Part shown: positions 36,465-47,803 of the stretch, piece after piece
Layout of the letters: the number at the start of each line of letters is the position of its first letter
How positions within the stretch are numbered: position 1 is the stretch's first letter
DNA from: Coptis chinensis
Lineage: Eukaryota; Streptophyta; Magnoliopsida; Ranunculales; Ranunculaceae
DNA: 64,000 nt
Direction of reading: 5' to 3'
NCBI GenBank assembly: GCA_015680905.1
Contig: CM027384.1
Location: 71,891,501 to 71,955,500, forward strand
Translations under genes and position numbers: made by a program
Notes under the pieces: model-generated
The model's database searches: none
Seen by the model: the letters and a program-made list of their open reading frames with translations, nothing else
Told to the model about the DNA's origin: nothing

Positions 36465-37548
36465 TCTTGCTTTATTTCTTCTCTAAAAGCCTACCACAGA
36501 CACCACACACACATGCAAAGTAGAGAGAGGATCGGAGAGAAAGCAATAGTAACGAAGATGGACAAGACTAGAGATTGGAGTGTTGTATATATAGGAGACT
36601 AGAAACTGTACTATCATTTTTCAAGCTGTAGCTGGCTGCTCGGCTGTATCCAAACTCAATTAATAAGATTCTTTTATATTTAATGAGGACTCTTTAATGA
36701 GTATTTATGTAGTAACCAAAATTACAGATACTTGCTTGTTTTGGTTCTTCTGCATTGAGGTTCACCAACCCCAACAAATTGTGCCACGTTTTGAAATTCT
36801 CTTTCCCTCCTTTTATGTTATGGAAGGAGAGAATTGGGCTTCTTTCCTAATTTTTATTCTGTTTCTTGGAGAGGAGTTCTCAGTCCCTGGTTTTAGAATA
36901 TCTTACATCACTAGTTAAATGGATATGGAGCAAAACAAAGAGACGAAGCAGATAAAACAGTTCTATGACTTCTATCTTTCTTTCTTTTTCGCTATCATCC
37001 TATGACTTCTATCAAACAAACACAGTTTTTTTTTTTATCAAATTTGGCCCTGTCTATTCTGAAATGAGATTATACCCCAATATTATTATAAGAGCTTGCC
37101 CAAGCTTTCTCGCGGAGCACCTACATATTTTAGATGTCGTTTGACTGGCTCCACCGGAACCACACTCGGGCTAAACTTGTTAATCGTTCCTTCCATGCTT
37201 CGACTCATTTATCTAACTATATCAGTGAGGCACCATATTTTATAGCTCGTTTAGTATTGAACAAATCTAATCAATAATATCTTACAGTATTCTTCAAATC
37301 CAGTGCAGCCACAACTTCAAAAATACAGATCCACAACTCCACAAGGTGTGGAAAACCATATTTTTTCCTCTAAAATGTCTGACAAAGATAAGATCAATAG
37401 AGTACATGAATTATGGTACCTTACAAACATAATACCTCCCCTGCGTTCTCTTTTAATAGAACAATAAAAAAAAATACAGATAGTACGCAAACCAAACTAT
37501 TCCAATAGCACACTTATTTGTTTACCAGAGACATCCAAGAGTACCAAC
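36465..37548. other. Intergenic region between AHP gene 2 and the copper chaperone
   Basis: Promoter and leader of AHP gene 2 on the left, 3' UTR of the chaperone gene on the right. No other gene or repeat recognised. Confidence 0.6.
36585..36592 (-). promoter_or_regulatory. TATA box of AHP gene 2
   Basis: TATATATA on the minus strand about 120 bases before the start codon, in the context CTCCTATATATAC. Confidence 0.6.
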
Positions 37549-38916
37549 TTAAACAACAGCAACAGCTTCTGCTGGTGCTTTAGTTTCAACTTCTGCAGCT
37601 TTCGGTTCAGCTTCTGCAGGTTTTGATTCGGCTTCACCAGGCGCTTCAGCTTCCCAGAAAGCAGTCTTCTTTCCTGTTTTGGACACGGTCTGAAAAACTG
37701 CATCGGGCTGCACATTACCTATCACTGTCACTTTCTGCTCCTCTATATTCACGTCATATGAGTCAATGCCTAAAAAACAATTATACACCAAAGAAAGGTA
37801 TCGGTCCCTTGCATTCAATAGATATACGAAAAATCACAACTAAAAGATAGGTTGTACTTATAAGCATGCCCTGAAGATCATAACATACAGCTTCATTGAA
37901 TTGAAATTGCAGAAACGAAGAAGAAGAAGAACCAATCACTCTAGAAAGCTCACAGGACAGCGGCTTAGTTAGAACTTAGGTTCAAACAGAAATTACATAG
38001 GATGATTCAGAATTCGTGTTTAGATACTACTAATAACAGTCCAGTATTATTGCGATATAGCATTTTAGTTAGAGACGAAATGAATGAGAGTATTTTTTAG
38101 GAAATAGTACAGATCTCGTAGTCATACTTCAACTGTTTGTCATTATTATATAATAAACCAAAACAGTAAAATATTCACAGAACGCTATATACAAGCTAAA
38201 ACTCTAACAATCCCTGTAAAATCATTAAGCCGTGTAGTATAGATAGATGACATGGCTTTAAATATCAAGAAGTTGGATATGAATGCAAAACACTTGATTA
38301 TTTGAATAAACACATGCATCTAAAGTCTAAAAGTGGGTTTGCATTAGAATGAATGCAAAACACTTGATGAAAGAAGCAATGACGAGCCGAGAGCTTTGTT
38401 GTCAGGAGGGAAAATGTGGTATAAGGGGTCATTAACTGTACTATCTACATACAGAATTTGATAAAACAGAAACAGTCCCTAAGCCACAAACCCACAAAGA
38501 CCCATGGCCATGTCCGTCGTCGACAAATACCATCACTTGGGCAAATGCTAATTTCTATAAATGTTAGTCCATTGACTTACTTTGCAGATCTAAATTTTGG
38601 CCATCAACGGTTGCCAATTCTCAAAAGATAGTATAAATTTCTGAGAATGATTCATATGAATACACTATAATAAATGGTCATGTACTCAACTAAATAAAAC
38701 ATGTGTATATTGAGTAGAGGTAAAACGGTATCAAATATATTACTACCTTCCATTTTGTTGAGCACCCTCTTTACTGCCCCAACACAGCCTTGACATGACA
38801 TACCAACCTTGAGTACCACTGTCTGCAAATTAAATATTAATCCCTGAATAAATCTAGTCAAATAGTCAATGAAAAAATTGATAAATCCAAGAGATGAAAA
38901 TTTGTACCTGAGCCAT
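37549..38916 (-). CDS. CCH: Copper chaperone, CCH/ATX1 type (HMA domain)
   Basis: Three exons: 38916-38908 (only Met-Ala-Gln), 38822-38747 and 37769-37549; GT-AG introns. The 101 aa product has the heavy-metal-associated fold with the Cu(I)-binding MSCQGC at residues 11-16, then [12 protein letters not shown] and the conserved [15 protein letters not shown] Glu/Ala/Lys/Pro-rich tail of about 30 residues follows, the plant-specific extension that separates CCH from ATX1. Such proteins carry copper in the cytosol to P-type ATPases (RAN1/HMA5). The tiny first coding exon is normal for the family. A TATA box is at 38989-38996. Gene appears intact. Confidence 0.93.
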
Positions 38917-38988
38917 TTGCAAATGAAGAAAATAAGGGGAGAGAGAGAGAGTTTTGGAGTTTGAGAATTGGGTTGGGGTACTTGGGGC

Positions 38989-38996
38989 TTTATATA
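38989..38996 (-). promoter_or_regulatory. TATA box of the copper chaperone gene
   Basis: TATATAAA on the minus strand, about 75 bases before the start codon. A GA-rich (on the + strand) leader lies between. Confidence 0.7.
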
Positions 38997-41142
38997 GGCG
39001 TGTAAGCAATTACCACCCTATCTTTTTTCTATCAAAACACATCTGGTTTCATTCGTCTACACTCTAGGACTATCGTCATAAGTTACAACGTCTCAGTTTT
39101 TAACTTTTATCACCGTCGTATTTTTCGGTAACCATCTATTGAATGATGTTTACAAACACGAAACATGTCCCAAAATACCCAAATTATGATTACATATGTT
39201 CGTTTTATATTATCATTTGTTATGTTGTCATATACAAGGTCAACGATGAATCCCAAGTTTTGTTTTGAATGTACACACCAACAAGATCGTGATTAATTTG
39301 GTCTCCGAAAATTGAAGACCACATGTATAATATGTTAATATATGATGACTAAGAACTACATGCTTCCGCCGCAACCAGCTTATCAGGTCTCACACTATAT
39401 CAACTTTAACTTTTGCTTCTTTTTGTTTGGTTGTACTTAAATTTGCCTTGTAGGTTGTAGTACAAAAGAGCAGTACATGACCAGATCCCTTCACCTGACG
39501 GTTGTTTGGTACTTGGTAGGCATGCTTAACCCCACTATATGTCAACTAGTGCCAATATTGTTGCTTGTAAATGGTCTAATATGTGGAAAGTGCAAACATG
39601 GATGAGGTTGGTAGCCAATATATGCAGGGTACTACTGGTCCTTGTACATGAATAAATTCAAAATAAAGTGGACATTATATATTCTTAATTTTGTAAATAG
39701 AGAGGTTATCTCGCTATAGATTTAGGCGGGTGTTACTCGGTGAGCTGCAAACTTAATAACAAGGAACAAACGATTCTAACTTTTAGAGAGGCACGAACGA
39801 AGCATAGAACTGTATATAGCTCTCTGCGCTTCTCTTCTGTTGGACAAGTGCTTAACATTTCTCAATAATGGCTAAAGATTCAGCAATGGATTCTGTCATA
39901 CAAATGGATCCATATGAATCTTGTGCACGCATACAACCTTGGACTTAACCTAACTACATAGTTTAGTGCCTAAACTACAATTTATTTGCTTTCAGCTTCT
40001 TCTTCATTTTAGTTTAATAAGTGTGTAAATTATAATTTGTTACCTTTCAAACGTTCATATAACCAATATTAGGTAATATCGAGAGTGATTGAAAAAGTAT
40101 ACTTTCAGTAAAATTTAAGAACTACATCCAAATCCTTACGATATGGTTGAGGTCTGCAATGAATATAATCTTATCAAAATGTTTGTAATATCAATAGCAG
40201 TAGGAAGTTTGAGAAAGTTTGGTTGAATACTTTGATGTTCGCAACCTATTTCAAATTGATTTGCATAGGGCGTGTCCTGAAAAGTGTATATTCCCAATAT
40301 TTAATTGGGACATATTCAGTTGCAACTATGCATGGTTCCATATTGGACTAATACTCAGGGCCATATTCATCACTAATAATGTAGAGAACTCAAACTTTTA
40401 CACTATTAGTGACATATGAGCATATCTCATCACCAAGATTGTTCCATTACGACACTTCTAGGTAATATATCAGTTAAGCTAGATATTGTTACTGTCCTAA
40501 ATACCTATGGCGTACCTTAAAAAATGCCAATCATATCTTGCAAGCCGTGGTTTAACTATTCCGGTCCACGTCCTGGATTCATAAACTTTATTTAATCATC
40601 ATCTATCAGGTGACAACCTGAACACCAGAGCGTCTACTTACCAGCATATATGAAAATCGAATATGAATACAGTCCTTAGAGCGTGGTGAGCAATCCACTT
40701 ATGGATTGTTGTTTAGAATCTTGTGTGGTTGGATTGGAACTTCTTTTTCGATGAATTGTTCGAAAGCTTCATCTTCAATTGATTTACACAATACTAGTAG
40801 GTGCCCAAGGCCATCCGGCCCTGTCGAGCCATAACATAGTACTAAGTAGTAAGAATACTGAGATCAAAATGTCAACTCCTTAGCAAGCAGTCCATAAAAT
40901 CACAAATATAAGCAAGACTAATAGATCATATAACAAGGCAAAAGTCCCAAATTTCACAAGTAAGAGTAAAAGTTGAACAAAAGATCAGAACTAATACAGA
41001 GTACCTAAATCAGAACTTGGAATACTTTACAAAGAAATTATCAGATAATGTAGAATAATTCATAATTCCTAATCAAAACATAAATTCAACTTCATAATCA
41101 TTCCCATGTTCACGAAAGAACAACACTCTAATCTATTAATAA
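38997..41142. other. Intergenic region left of the copia remnant
   Basis: Promoter of the chaperone gene, then AT-rich sequence. An imperfect inverted pair (CACTAATAATG at 40370 and CTATTAGTG at 40402) is present. No gene recognised; short ORFs have no similarity. Confidence 0.55.
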
Positions 41143-41149
41143 TAACAAG

Positions 41150-41246
41150 CTAACCTTGGTAGCACAACTGGTCCGGTCTTGGGTTTGCTCCCCAATGGTC
41201 ACTAGTTCAATTCCCCTCAAGACCACTGGCGAGGCAGTACCGATCG
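41150..41246 (+). repeat. tRNA-derived SINE head, truncated
   Basis: A box TAGCACAACTGG (about 41160) and B box TAGTTCAATTCC (about 41204) fit Pol III consensus with tRNA-like spacing. It is cut at 41246 by the adjoining copia LTR, so only the head remains. Confidence 0.5.
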
Positions 41247-41653
41247 TGACCCACATTATGGCATGTGACACGGGCCAAGTAATTAACAATACTTAGGTTT
41301 TACGTTTTACTAAAATATGGGCTAATAAACAGATTAAAATATGCATCCAGTCCATCTAGAGTATATTGGCAATTAAAAGCATTCCTATTTAATAAATAAT
41401 CTGATTATTATAGGTGATTAGAAACCATAGTTAAAATGGGAAACCGTCCTCTCTCCCTACTCTATAAATACACAATATCTCATAAGTGTGTATAAAGAGT
41501 TTTAAGTTACAACACATTGAGAATAGAGAAGGTTTAGAAAGAGAAACAAGTTTCCTCAATTCGTGAGCATAAAGCTATGGATCGAGGTATATATTTTAAT
41601 TCATATTACGTTGTGAGCATATTCGTGATTCAAGATCTAAATAATGTTTTACA
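41247..41653 (+). repeat. Ty1/copia LTR with 5' LTR context
   Basis: 407 bp from TGACCCACAT to GTTTTACA, with a TATA box (CTCTATAAATACAC near 41459). It is roughly 88% identical by eye to 56916-57284 along its whole overlap. It is directly followed by a primer site, so it is a 5' LTR. Confidence 0.72.
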
Positions 41654-41654
41654 T

Positions 41655-41664
41655 TTGGTATCAG
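41655..41664 (+). other. Copia primer-binding site (initiator Met tRNA)
   Basis: TTGGTATCAG next to the LTR end matches TGGTATCAGAGC, the standard primer site of plant Ty1/copia elements. Confidence 0.7.
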
Positions 41665-42070
41665 TTCTCAATTATCATGTTTATGTTATTTCTGTTTTAT
41701 TAGCGTGGGAGTAAGTACTTATTATGAATGAAACATAATATTATTGTTGGACAAGAATGAAAATTTTGCCTAACTTCTTACTTATGGATCATATTAAGTA
41801 AGTTGTTAGTGACGTGGTGCATAGAAGAAAAGGTGTCACACACGTGCATTATCGACATAATACCGTCATGACTCACATTGGTAATTTGTTTAATAATGAT
41901 ATTATGATGGCCAAATTAATGGAAATAGTTGGTTTGGGTGCAATTTTAAAATTTGTGATCGTATATATGTCTGTTTTATGTCGAGCCCTTGAAGAGTCAT
42001 TTTCAAAGAATATTATGTATTAATTAAATTATTTTCAAAAACTTGTCATGTGGGCCAAGTGGGAGAATCA
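41665..42070 (+). other. Internally deleted copia remnant ending in a PPT-like motif
   Basis: Only about 400 bp of internal sequence lies between the PBS and CCAAGTGGGAGAATC (42057), a motif that copia elements carry before the 3' LTR. No coding domain remains and no LTR follows it here. The ORF at 41814-42023 has no similarity. Confidence 0.5.
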
Positions 42071-42335
42071 GAAATTGGGCTACAGAGCTGCTTCAAAAAT
42101 AAAATTACTTTTAAAGACCCGAAAGTATTATTTTTGGGTTTTAATACCATTTTGGTTATTTTCATTGCTAAAAGTCGTTATTTTTTAAAATGTTTTCGAA
42201 TTTGGGGATATGACTCGAGACCGCCAGCGAAGCCTTTTTTTTCAAAAAAATTCTTCTTCTCTTTTTGCCCTTAACCGTTTTCCATATAAAAAAAAAATTA
42301 ACAGTTTCTTTGATTCATATTCTTCACCTGCTTCA

Positions 42336-42962
42336 ATGGGTCAGTCAGTAATATCCGCAAAACAACCTACCCAAGTTGTGAAAACTGTTGACACTCAATA
42401 TGTTCTTAAAAGGTATATTTAACTTTTCAATGTGGACAAACTGTTTGTATAAATTACTCTTTTGGGGTTTCTTTAATTATCTGTTTCGAGGCTTTCTTTG
42501 GGGTTGTATAGTTTCTTGAGTTTGATTCATTGTCACTCATTTCTAGTTGTTTGGTATAAAATTTTGGTCAGAATCAGCGCAAAATTTAAGTTTGAGTCTT
42601 GATTGTAATTGTGATGTTTTTTGCTATTTGGAACAGGTTGTAATCTGAACTCATGTCTTTAATGGTAAGAATGGATTACTTTTTTTTGCCCATTTTTAAG
42701 AATTTTCTTTTGGTACTAGTGGTGATTTAATGATCTTTATTGGATACCATTTTCTTGGTTTATTACAGATGAGTGGCGATCCTTGCATATGGCTTTTTCG
42801 GAAGAGGACAACATATTTTGATGGAAGGGAACAATCACTGGTAGCAAAGAAACCGTGTTCGAAGGAACTGAGTACAAGCTCTCGCTAACCTTTCCAACAG
42901 ATTATCCATTCAAGTCTCCGAAAGTTAAATTTGACACTACCTGTTTTTATCTGAATGTGGAC
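42336..42962 (+). pseudogene. E2 ubiquitin-conjugating enzyme pseudogene, UBC19/20 (E2-C) type, truncated
   Basis: Exon 1 (42336-42412) encodes VVKTVDTQYVLKR; exon 2 (42637-42664) reads L-stop-SELMSLM, where family members have Gln at the stop (CAA to TAA); exon 3 starts at 42769 with MSGDPCI, shifts frame, then AFSEEDNIF, a TGA, WKGTITGSKETVFEGTEYK, LSLTFPTDYPFKSPKVKF and ends at FYLNVD near 42962. Introns are kept, so it is not a processed copy. It is broken before the catalytic cysteine by a tandem repeat. Two stops, one frameshift and the missing C-terminal half make it non-functional. Family members act in cell-cycle ubiquitination. Confidence 0.85.
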
Positions 42963-43080
42963 GTTATAAACTTATACATTTTAAAATGCAGATGCACCAT
43001 GTTATAAACTTATATATTTTAAAATGCAGATGCACCACGTTATAAACTTATACATTTTAAAATGCATACACACCCCGCAT
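42963..43080 (+). repeat. 38 bp tandem repeat at the UBC break point
   Basis: Units start GTTATAAACTTATACATTTT at 42963, 43001 and 43039, the last partial and leading into further TTTTAAAATGCA words. The array starts exactly where UBC similarity ends. Confidence 0.88.
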
Positions 43081-43117
43081 TTTAAAATGCAAATACAAAA
43101 TGCATTTGATTATTTAT

Positions 43118-43405
43118 TTTGTGGGTTGATTATTTATTTTGTGGGTAATTAACTACTATTAAATGAAATGGGTTGGTTTAGGGTTTAATATTAAATGAAA
43201 TGGGTTGGTTTAGGGTTTAATGTTTAGAAATTTAGGATATAGGGGTTAGGGTTTAGTGTCTTAAGGTTTAGGGTTTAGGCTTAGGGTCTAGTTTATAGGG
43301 GTTAGGGTTTAGTGTCTTAAGGTTTAGGGTTTAGGCTTAAGGTCTAGTTTATAAAGATTTTGGGTCTAGTGGTCTACTGGTTTGGGGTTTAGACTTAACG
43401 ACTAG
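43118..43405 (+). repeat. Degenerate telomere-like (TTTAGGG) and short tandem repeats
   Basis: A 20 bp duplicate (TGATTATTTATTTTGTGGGT) and a 35 bp duplicate (AATGGGTTGGTTTAGGGTTT core) lead into many TTTAGGG, TTAGGGTTTAG and GGTTTAGGGTTTAGGC words to about 43400. A longer unit, TTTATAGGGGTTAGGGTTTAG...TTAAGG, is itself duplicated. This is an interstitial telomere-like tract. Confidence 0.7.
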
Positions 43406-43777
43406 TGTCAAATGCCTCCATAAAATATTGGAGGCATAATATTTTTAGTTTTTTCATTACCGAAAAGCTAGTGTGCACAGTGTGTACTCAGCGTATAGCA
43501 TCTGGGCCACTCATATAGGCACAAGTACTGGTGTATTGTAACAAAGAAGTACTGTCCAAGGGTCCTCATTCATGCGCACTCATACACTCTGATGCACCCT
43601 AGATGCCCTCTTTTTATTATATGCATTTTTAAATGTAAAGGCAGGTAGTTATAAGTGAAATTTTTATGTGAAATTCAAAATTTTGTTTTGCATCCCACTA
43701 CGTTACTGGGTAGATAGTTGGTTATGCTTGTTTCCAAGTGAGGATATTTTCGTCTATTCCTGGTAAAGTTGGGTAAC
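43406..43777. other. Non-coding spacer with a hairpin
   Basis: Contains the perfect arms TGCCTCCA and TGGAGGCA around a 7-8 base loop at 43410-43434. Otherwise no gene or repeat recognised. Confidence 0.45.
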
Positions 43778-44556
43778 TGATAACCAGATAAAATGAATAG
43801 TTTTACATACGCATAAGAAACGAAATTAAACTCAACGCAAGTAAAACTAAAACTAAACTTTACTAGATTGTTTATCAAAGTTTTCTACTCCCGAATGCTA
43901 TCGCAATAGAGTTGGAATAGAAGATTCATTCTACTCCTAGTTCTTTAGCATTCAAATTTTCTACGACTATCAATCCTACCAAAGTCAATGAGAGTTTTAC
44001 GAATTATACTACGATGCAATTTATACTAACAAGATAATGGGATTATAATGATTCAACTACGAAATGCTACTGAATACTAAAAGTTTGAATCTAGAATAAG
44101 AATTAGGGGGGAATTGAATCCACTTTGAATCCAACTTAATAAACTAGCATAGATTGTTGTAATCCAATTCTTACGTTCTTACGATAAAAATTGGTCGTTC
44201 TAATCCCTAATTATACATGGCATCTCTACCAATTCATAACTAGCATGTGAGGAAGTCCAACACATTCTCATGGCGAATCAAAGACCTTCTAGAGTGGAAT
44301 ATACTCTCTACAACGATTCTACACTACACAATCAAGTTTTCATCAAACCCCTCTAATGGAGGTTTAGCCTTGATTCATCAAACTATCATTTCCATATGAA
44401 TTAAAACTAGACATGATAAAAAGATTGGAACTTTGCTTATTTAAACTCAAATGGAAACTACTCATGCAATAATTGATTTAAACTAATAATGACAAATAAG
44501 TAAATCTAAGAATTGAAGCTAATAATTAATGGAAAACGAAATTAGAATATCAAGAA
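43778..44556 (-). repeat. Athila-like solo LTR, left part
   Basis: Starts TGATAACCAG on the + strand; the other end at 56773 is CTCTTATCA, giving TGATAA/TTATCA inverted ends. Flanks are GTAAC (43773-43777) and GTAAT (56774-56778), a target duplication with one mismatch, and no PBS or PPT adjoins, hence a solo LTR. The gypsy element 44557-56103 is inserted in it at AAGAA. Joined length is about 1.44 kb. Confidence 0.75.
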
Positions 44557-45031
44557 TGTATGTGCCACCATATCTGCACCCTTATAAACAACCATCGTTG
44601 GGTACCATTATAGTACCACTCACTACTAGGCACGATGCCCAAGATTATGGCATGCCAGTGCTGCCCAAAATTATGGCGTGCCTGCCCTGCCCAAAATTAT
44701 GGCGTGCCTGCCCTGCCCAAAATTATAGCGCCATAAGCTAGATATAGCAAGTTTAGATTTAGAAAACATATTTGTCAAGATATGCTTCCATATTAAGACT
44801 TTACATAATTACATAAGATTTTCTAGCAATTAAGGAAATGATATTTCTCATTATTATCCTATAAATACCCCATTCCTTTGAAACAAAGAACAACGTTCAT
44901 TTGAGAGACTTGATTCCAGAGAACGATTTGGATACGTAGGCAGCCATTGAAGGTACAAATCTCAACAATTCGTTACAACAACCTCCCCTTACGAAACCAT
45001 TGGTGTGTTTGGGCAAGTTCTTACCCAAACA
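44557..45031 (+). repeat. 5' LTR of the second gypsy element
   Basis: 475 bp, TGTATGTGCC to CTTACCCAAACA. TATA box CCTATAAATACC near 44865. Short direct repeats of GCCCAAAATTATGGCGTGCC lie at 44665-44730. Confidence 0.88.
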
Positions 45032-45035
45032 TAAT

Positions 45036-45050
45036 TGGCGCCGTCTGTGG
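45036..45050 (+). other. Primer-binding site of the second gypsy element
   Basis: TGGCGCCGTCTGTGG, four bases after the LTR end. Its first eight bases match the 3' end of plant tRNA-Asp. Confidence 0.75.
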
Positions 45051-45098
45051 TTCTTACCAACGAACCTTCATCCACGATCTTTCTTCCAAGATTCGGTA

Positions 45099-47060
45099 AT
45101 GGCAAAAACAACAAGATCTCAAGTGAGCAAGAACTTACCCAATCCCGAAGTTCCGACTAGTCAGACCTTGATGAATCAACCAGTCGCTCCAGATCTACAA
45201 GCTCAGCCTTCAAACCTCCAGGTGCCACGACAACGCAGATCTAGACGTACACGACTTCAGGCTCCAATAACTCATTCTCAAGATCTAGAGGCAAACAAAG
45301 CGGATTCAGAGAATATGGAGATAGGAGATGAAGATGTGCCTTTAGAAGTGTTGCGTCAGAGATTCAGAAGAGAGAAAGAACATAACAACTACTTACAGAA
45401 GCAACTGGATAAAGGGAAGCAAGTACAAAGGGATGATGCCGATGCTGCATCTTCCACACCGGCAAGAGCCCCCAGATTTGGTGAAAATTGGAATGTATTC
45501 AACCGACTACAATTTAATTACGGTACATCCCATCCATTGGAGCCTGTCCCTGAGCATCATCAGAATCACTCAAGGTCAAGCAGACATACATCCCATTCAA
45601 GAAGGCGATCCAGATCTCGAAATACTAACAACACTAGGCGTAGTAGTGGTCATAACATGACAAGATCATTGAAGGTTGATTATAGCGCATCAGAAAGGTG
45701 GACAACATCCACCATAAGGTGCAATGTTGGACGCCAAGATCAGGACCTCAGAGACGAATTGCAACATGACCTTAGACATGGCTTGAATGCAGCAAACCGA
45801 TACAGACAGGTTAACAAAGGTCAGCCTAGAGTACAACGACACCAAAGAAGCGCCTCCCTAGTTCGACAGCTTAGCCCTTTTTATCGGCATAGGTTTCGCA
45901 GCCCAAGGAACCAGCCAAATATTGAAGCAAGAAATATTTGGGGGCGACAACACCGTGAGATGCAACGTGGTGAAATTACTCCTCAAATCGGAAATCTAGA
46001 AGTCACAGGCGCACCATTCATGGAACAACAAATCAAAGACATTGTCAAGAAAACAATAACCAATGTGGGTGTCGCTGATGCACGATGGAAATACCTTGCA
46101 GTGAACGAAGATGTTGTCAGGAGATTTTCCCTAAAGATACAAAATGCAGAGCATCAGGAAAGATTCAAACAACCAGAACTTCCTACGTTCAAAGAAGCAG
46201 GAGGTGACCCGAACGATCATATTATGGAGTTTAAAAGTAGGCTAATTCTCTGGCGCAGAGATGATCCCCTCTTATGCAAACTTTTTCCATCTACGTTAAA
46301 AGGAGAAGCTCTACGTTGGCTTTCCAGCTTGCCAGCTCAATCTATCGCGTCATTCCAGGAATTAGCAAACCAATTCACAGATCGGTTTAAGCATAATTGG
46401 ACACGTCCTAAGGATGTCAACATCTTGCTTAACACCAAGCAACAAAAGGATGAAGCACTGGCAAAGTTCGTATTCGTTTCCGCCAAGTACAAGCAGAGGT
46501 CACCGATGTCCCTGACATAATGATCATTCATGCATTCAAGGAAGGAGTTCATTTTGATAAAAACAGAATCTACAACTCCCTTGTACGGGACCCCCCACAA
46601 TCAAAGTTCGATTTGTTTGCACGAACACAACAGTTCATTAATGTGGAGGAAGATGTTAGATCAAAAGCTTCAAGAGATAAAGACTTTCGGAGTAAAGACT
46701 CAAACGAAGGTCAAGGAAAACATAAGCAAAACATATCGGAAAGGCAACAATAGAAATCTGAAAATGTTAACACAGTTGGTGAGGAAATGAAGCTCACTCT
46801 ATTAAATGCCAAGTATGATGCGATATATGAGAAGATCAAGGGACGCAACTTACTTTTTCCTCCGATGCCCTTATCTGAACACACTAAGTCTAAACGTGAC
46901 AAAAATCTTTGGTGTCACTTCCACAATGATTTCGGCCATGAAACAGAAAAGTGCAGATCCCTTAAGGGAAAAATACAGAGACTAGTCGACAAGAGACAAT
47001 TAGACGAGTTTTTGCTTTCAAAAACTGTGAAGCAAAATTTAGCAATGACTAGCCACAATG
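45099..47060 (+). pseudogene. gag of the second gypsy element (one frameshift, one stop)
   Basis: The start is set at Met 45099 (MAKTTRSQVSKNLPNPEVP); the earlier Met at 45000 lies inside the LTR. The first ORF runs to 46520 and holds a basic, Arg/Ser-rich central part and the retrotransposon gag domain (PELPTFKEAGGDPNDHIMEF, LKGEALRWLSSLPAQS). Near 46470 the frame shifts, and the domain continues at 46520-46753 (FKEGVHFDKNRIYNSLVRDP). A TAG at 46751 precedes the last part (46787 on) with the knuckle WCHFHNDFGHETEKC. Only two lesions over 650 codons, so it is far better kept than the copy at 6201. Confidence 0.88.
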
Positions 47061-47625
47061 TCATACTAGCTGGTCATGCCAAAATCAATGACATTTCGCG
47101 AGCAAGGCAAAAGTGTGAACAACGAGCTAAGTTCGGTTTCTTGCGTGAATTTTATCATGTCAATAACATTGATTTTGTTGAAGGAATTCGTTCAGAAACT
47201 ACAGAGCCTGGTCCCCTATGTTTTAGTGATAGAGATCTAATTGGCGTCCATCATCCTCATTATGATGCTGTCGTCATCTCAGCTTTCGTTGGATTATGGC
47301 AAGTTCAGCGTATCATGATAGATACTGGAAGTTCTGTCAGCGTTGTTTTTGCAGGTTGCTACAAGAACATGTAGCTGTCAGAAAATTTAATTATTGCAGA
47401 AAATCATCCAATTATTGGGTTTGATGGAACAACAACAACCCCAGTAGGAAGAGTCTCTTTACCAGTCACGTTAATGGACAAGTCAATCGACATTAAATTC
47501 CTTCTGATAAATTGCAAATCCCCTTACAATGCAATCCTAGGAAGGGACTGGCTCCACAACATGGGCCTAGTAGTCTCTACATTTCACCAGGTAATAAAGT
47601 TCCCATCTATTGACAAAATTTGTTA
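47061..47625 (+). pseudogene. Protease of the second gypsy element
   Basis: Same frame as the end of gag. PHYDAVVISAFVG leads to the active site MIDTGSSVSVVF. A TAG at 47372-47374 interrupts, then the same frame goes on through PIIGFDGTTT, FLLINCKSPYNAILGRDWL and VVSTFHQVIKFPS. The catalytic D-T-G is intact. Confidence 0.87.
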
Positions 47626-47803
47626 GGTGCGCGGTGACCAGATGGCTTCCCACAGCTGTCACGAAAAGGTCTTGGGGGAATATCGTTAGTCGGATATGTG
47701 GGGAAATACAATTCTCAGTAATTCACAACAGGTATCTAAATCAGAATCAGTCCCACACAATATTTACACTGCTAGTTCAAGAAATGAAGGACCGCCAACC
47801 ATA

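Noticed and set aside
36697-36918. 73-codon plus-strand ORF
   Set aside because: Upstream flank of AHP gene 2 without similarity or promoter of its own.
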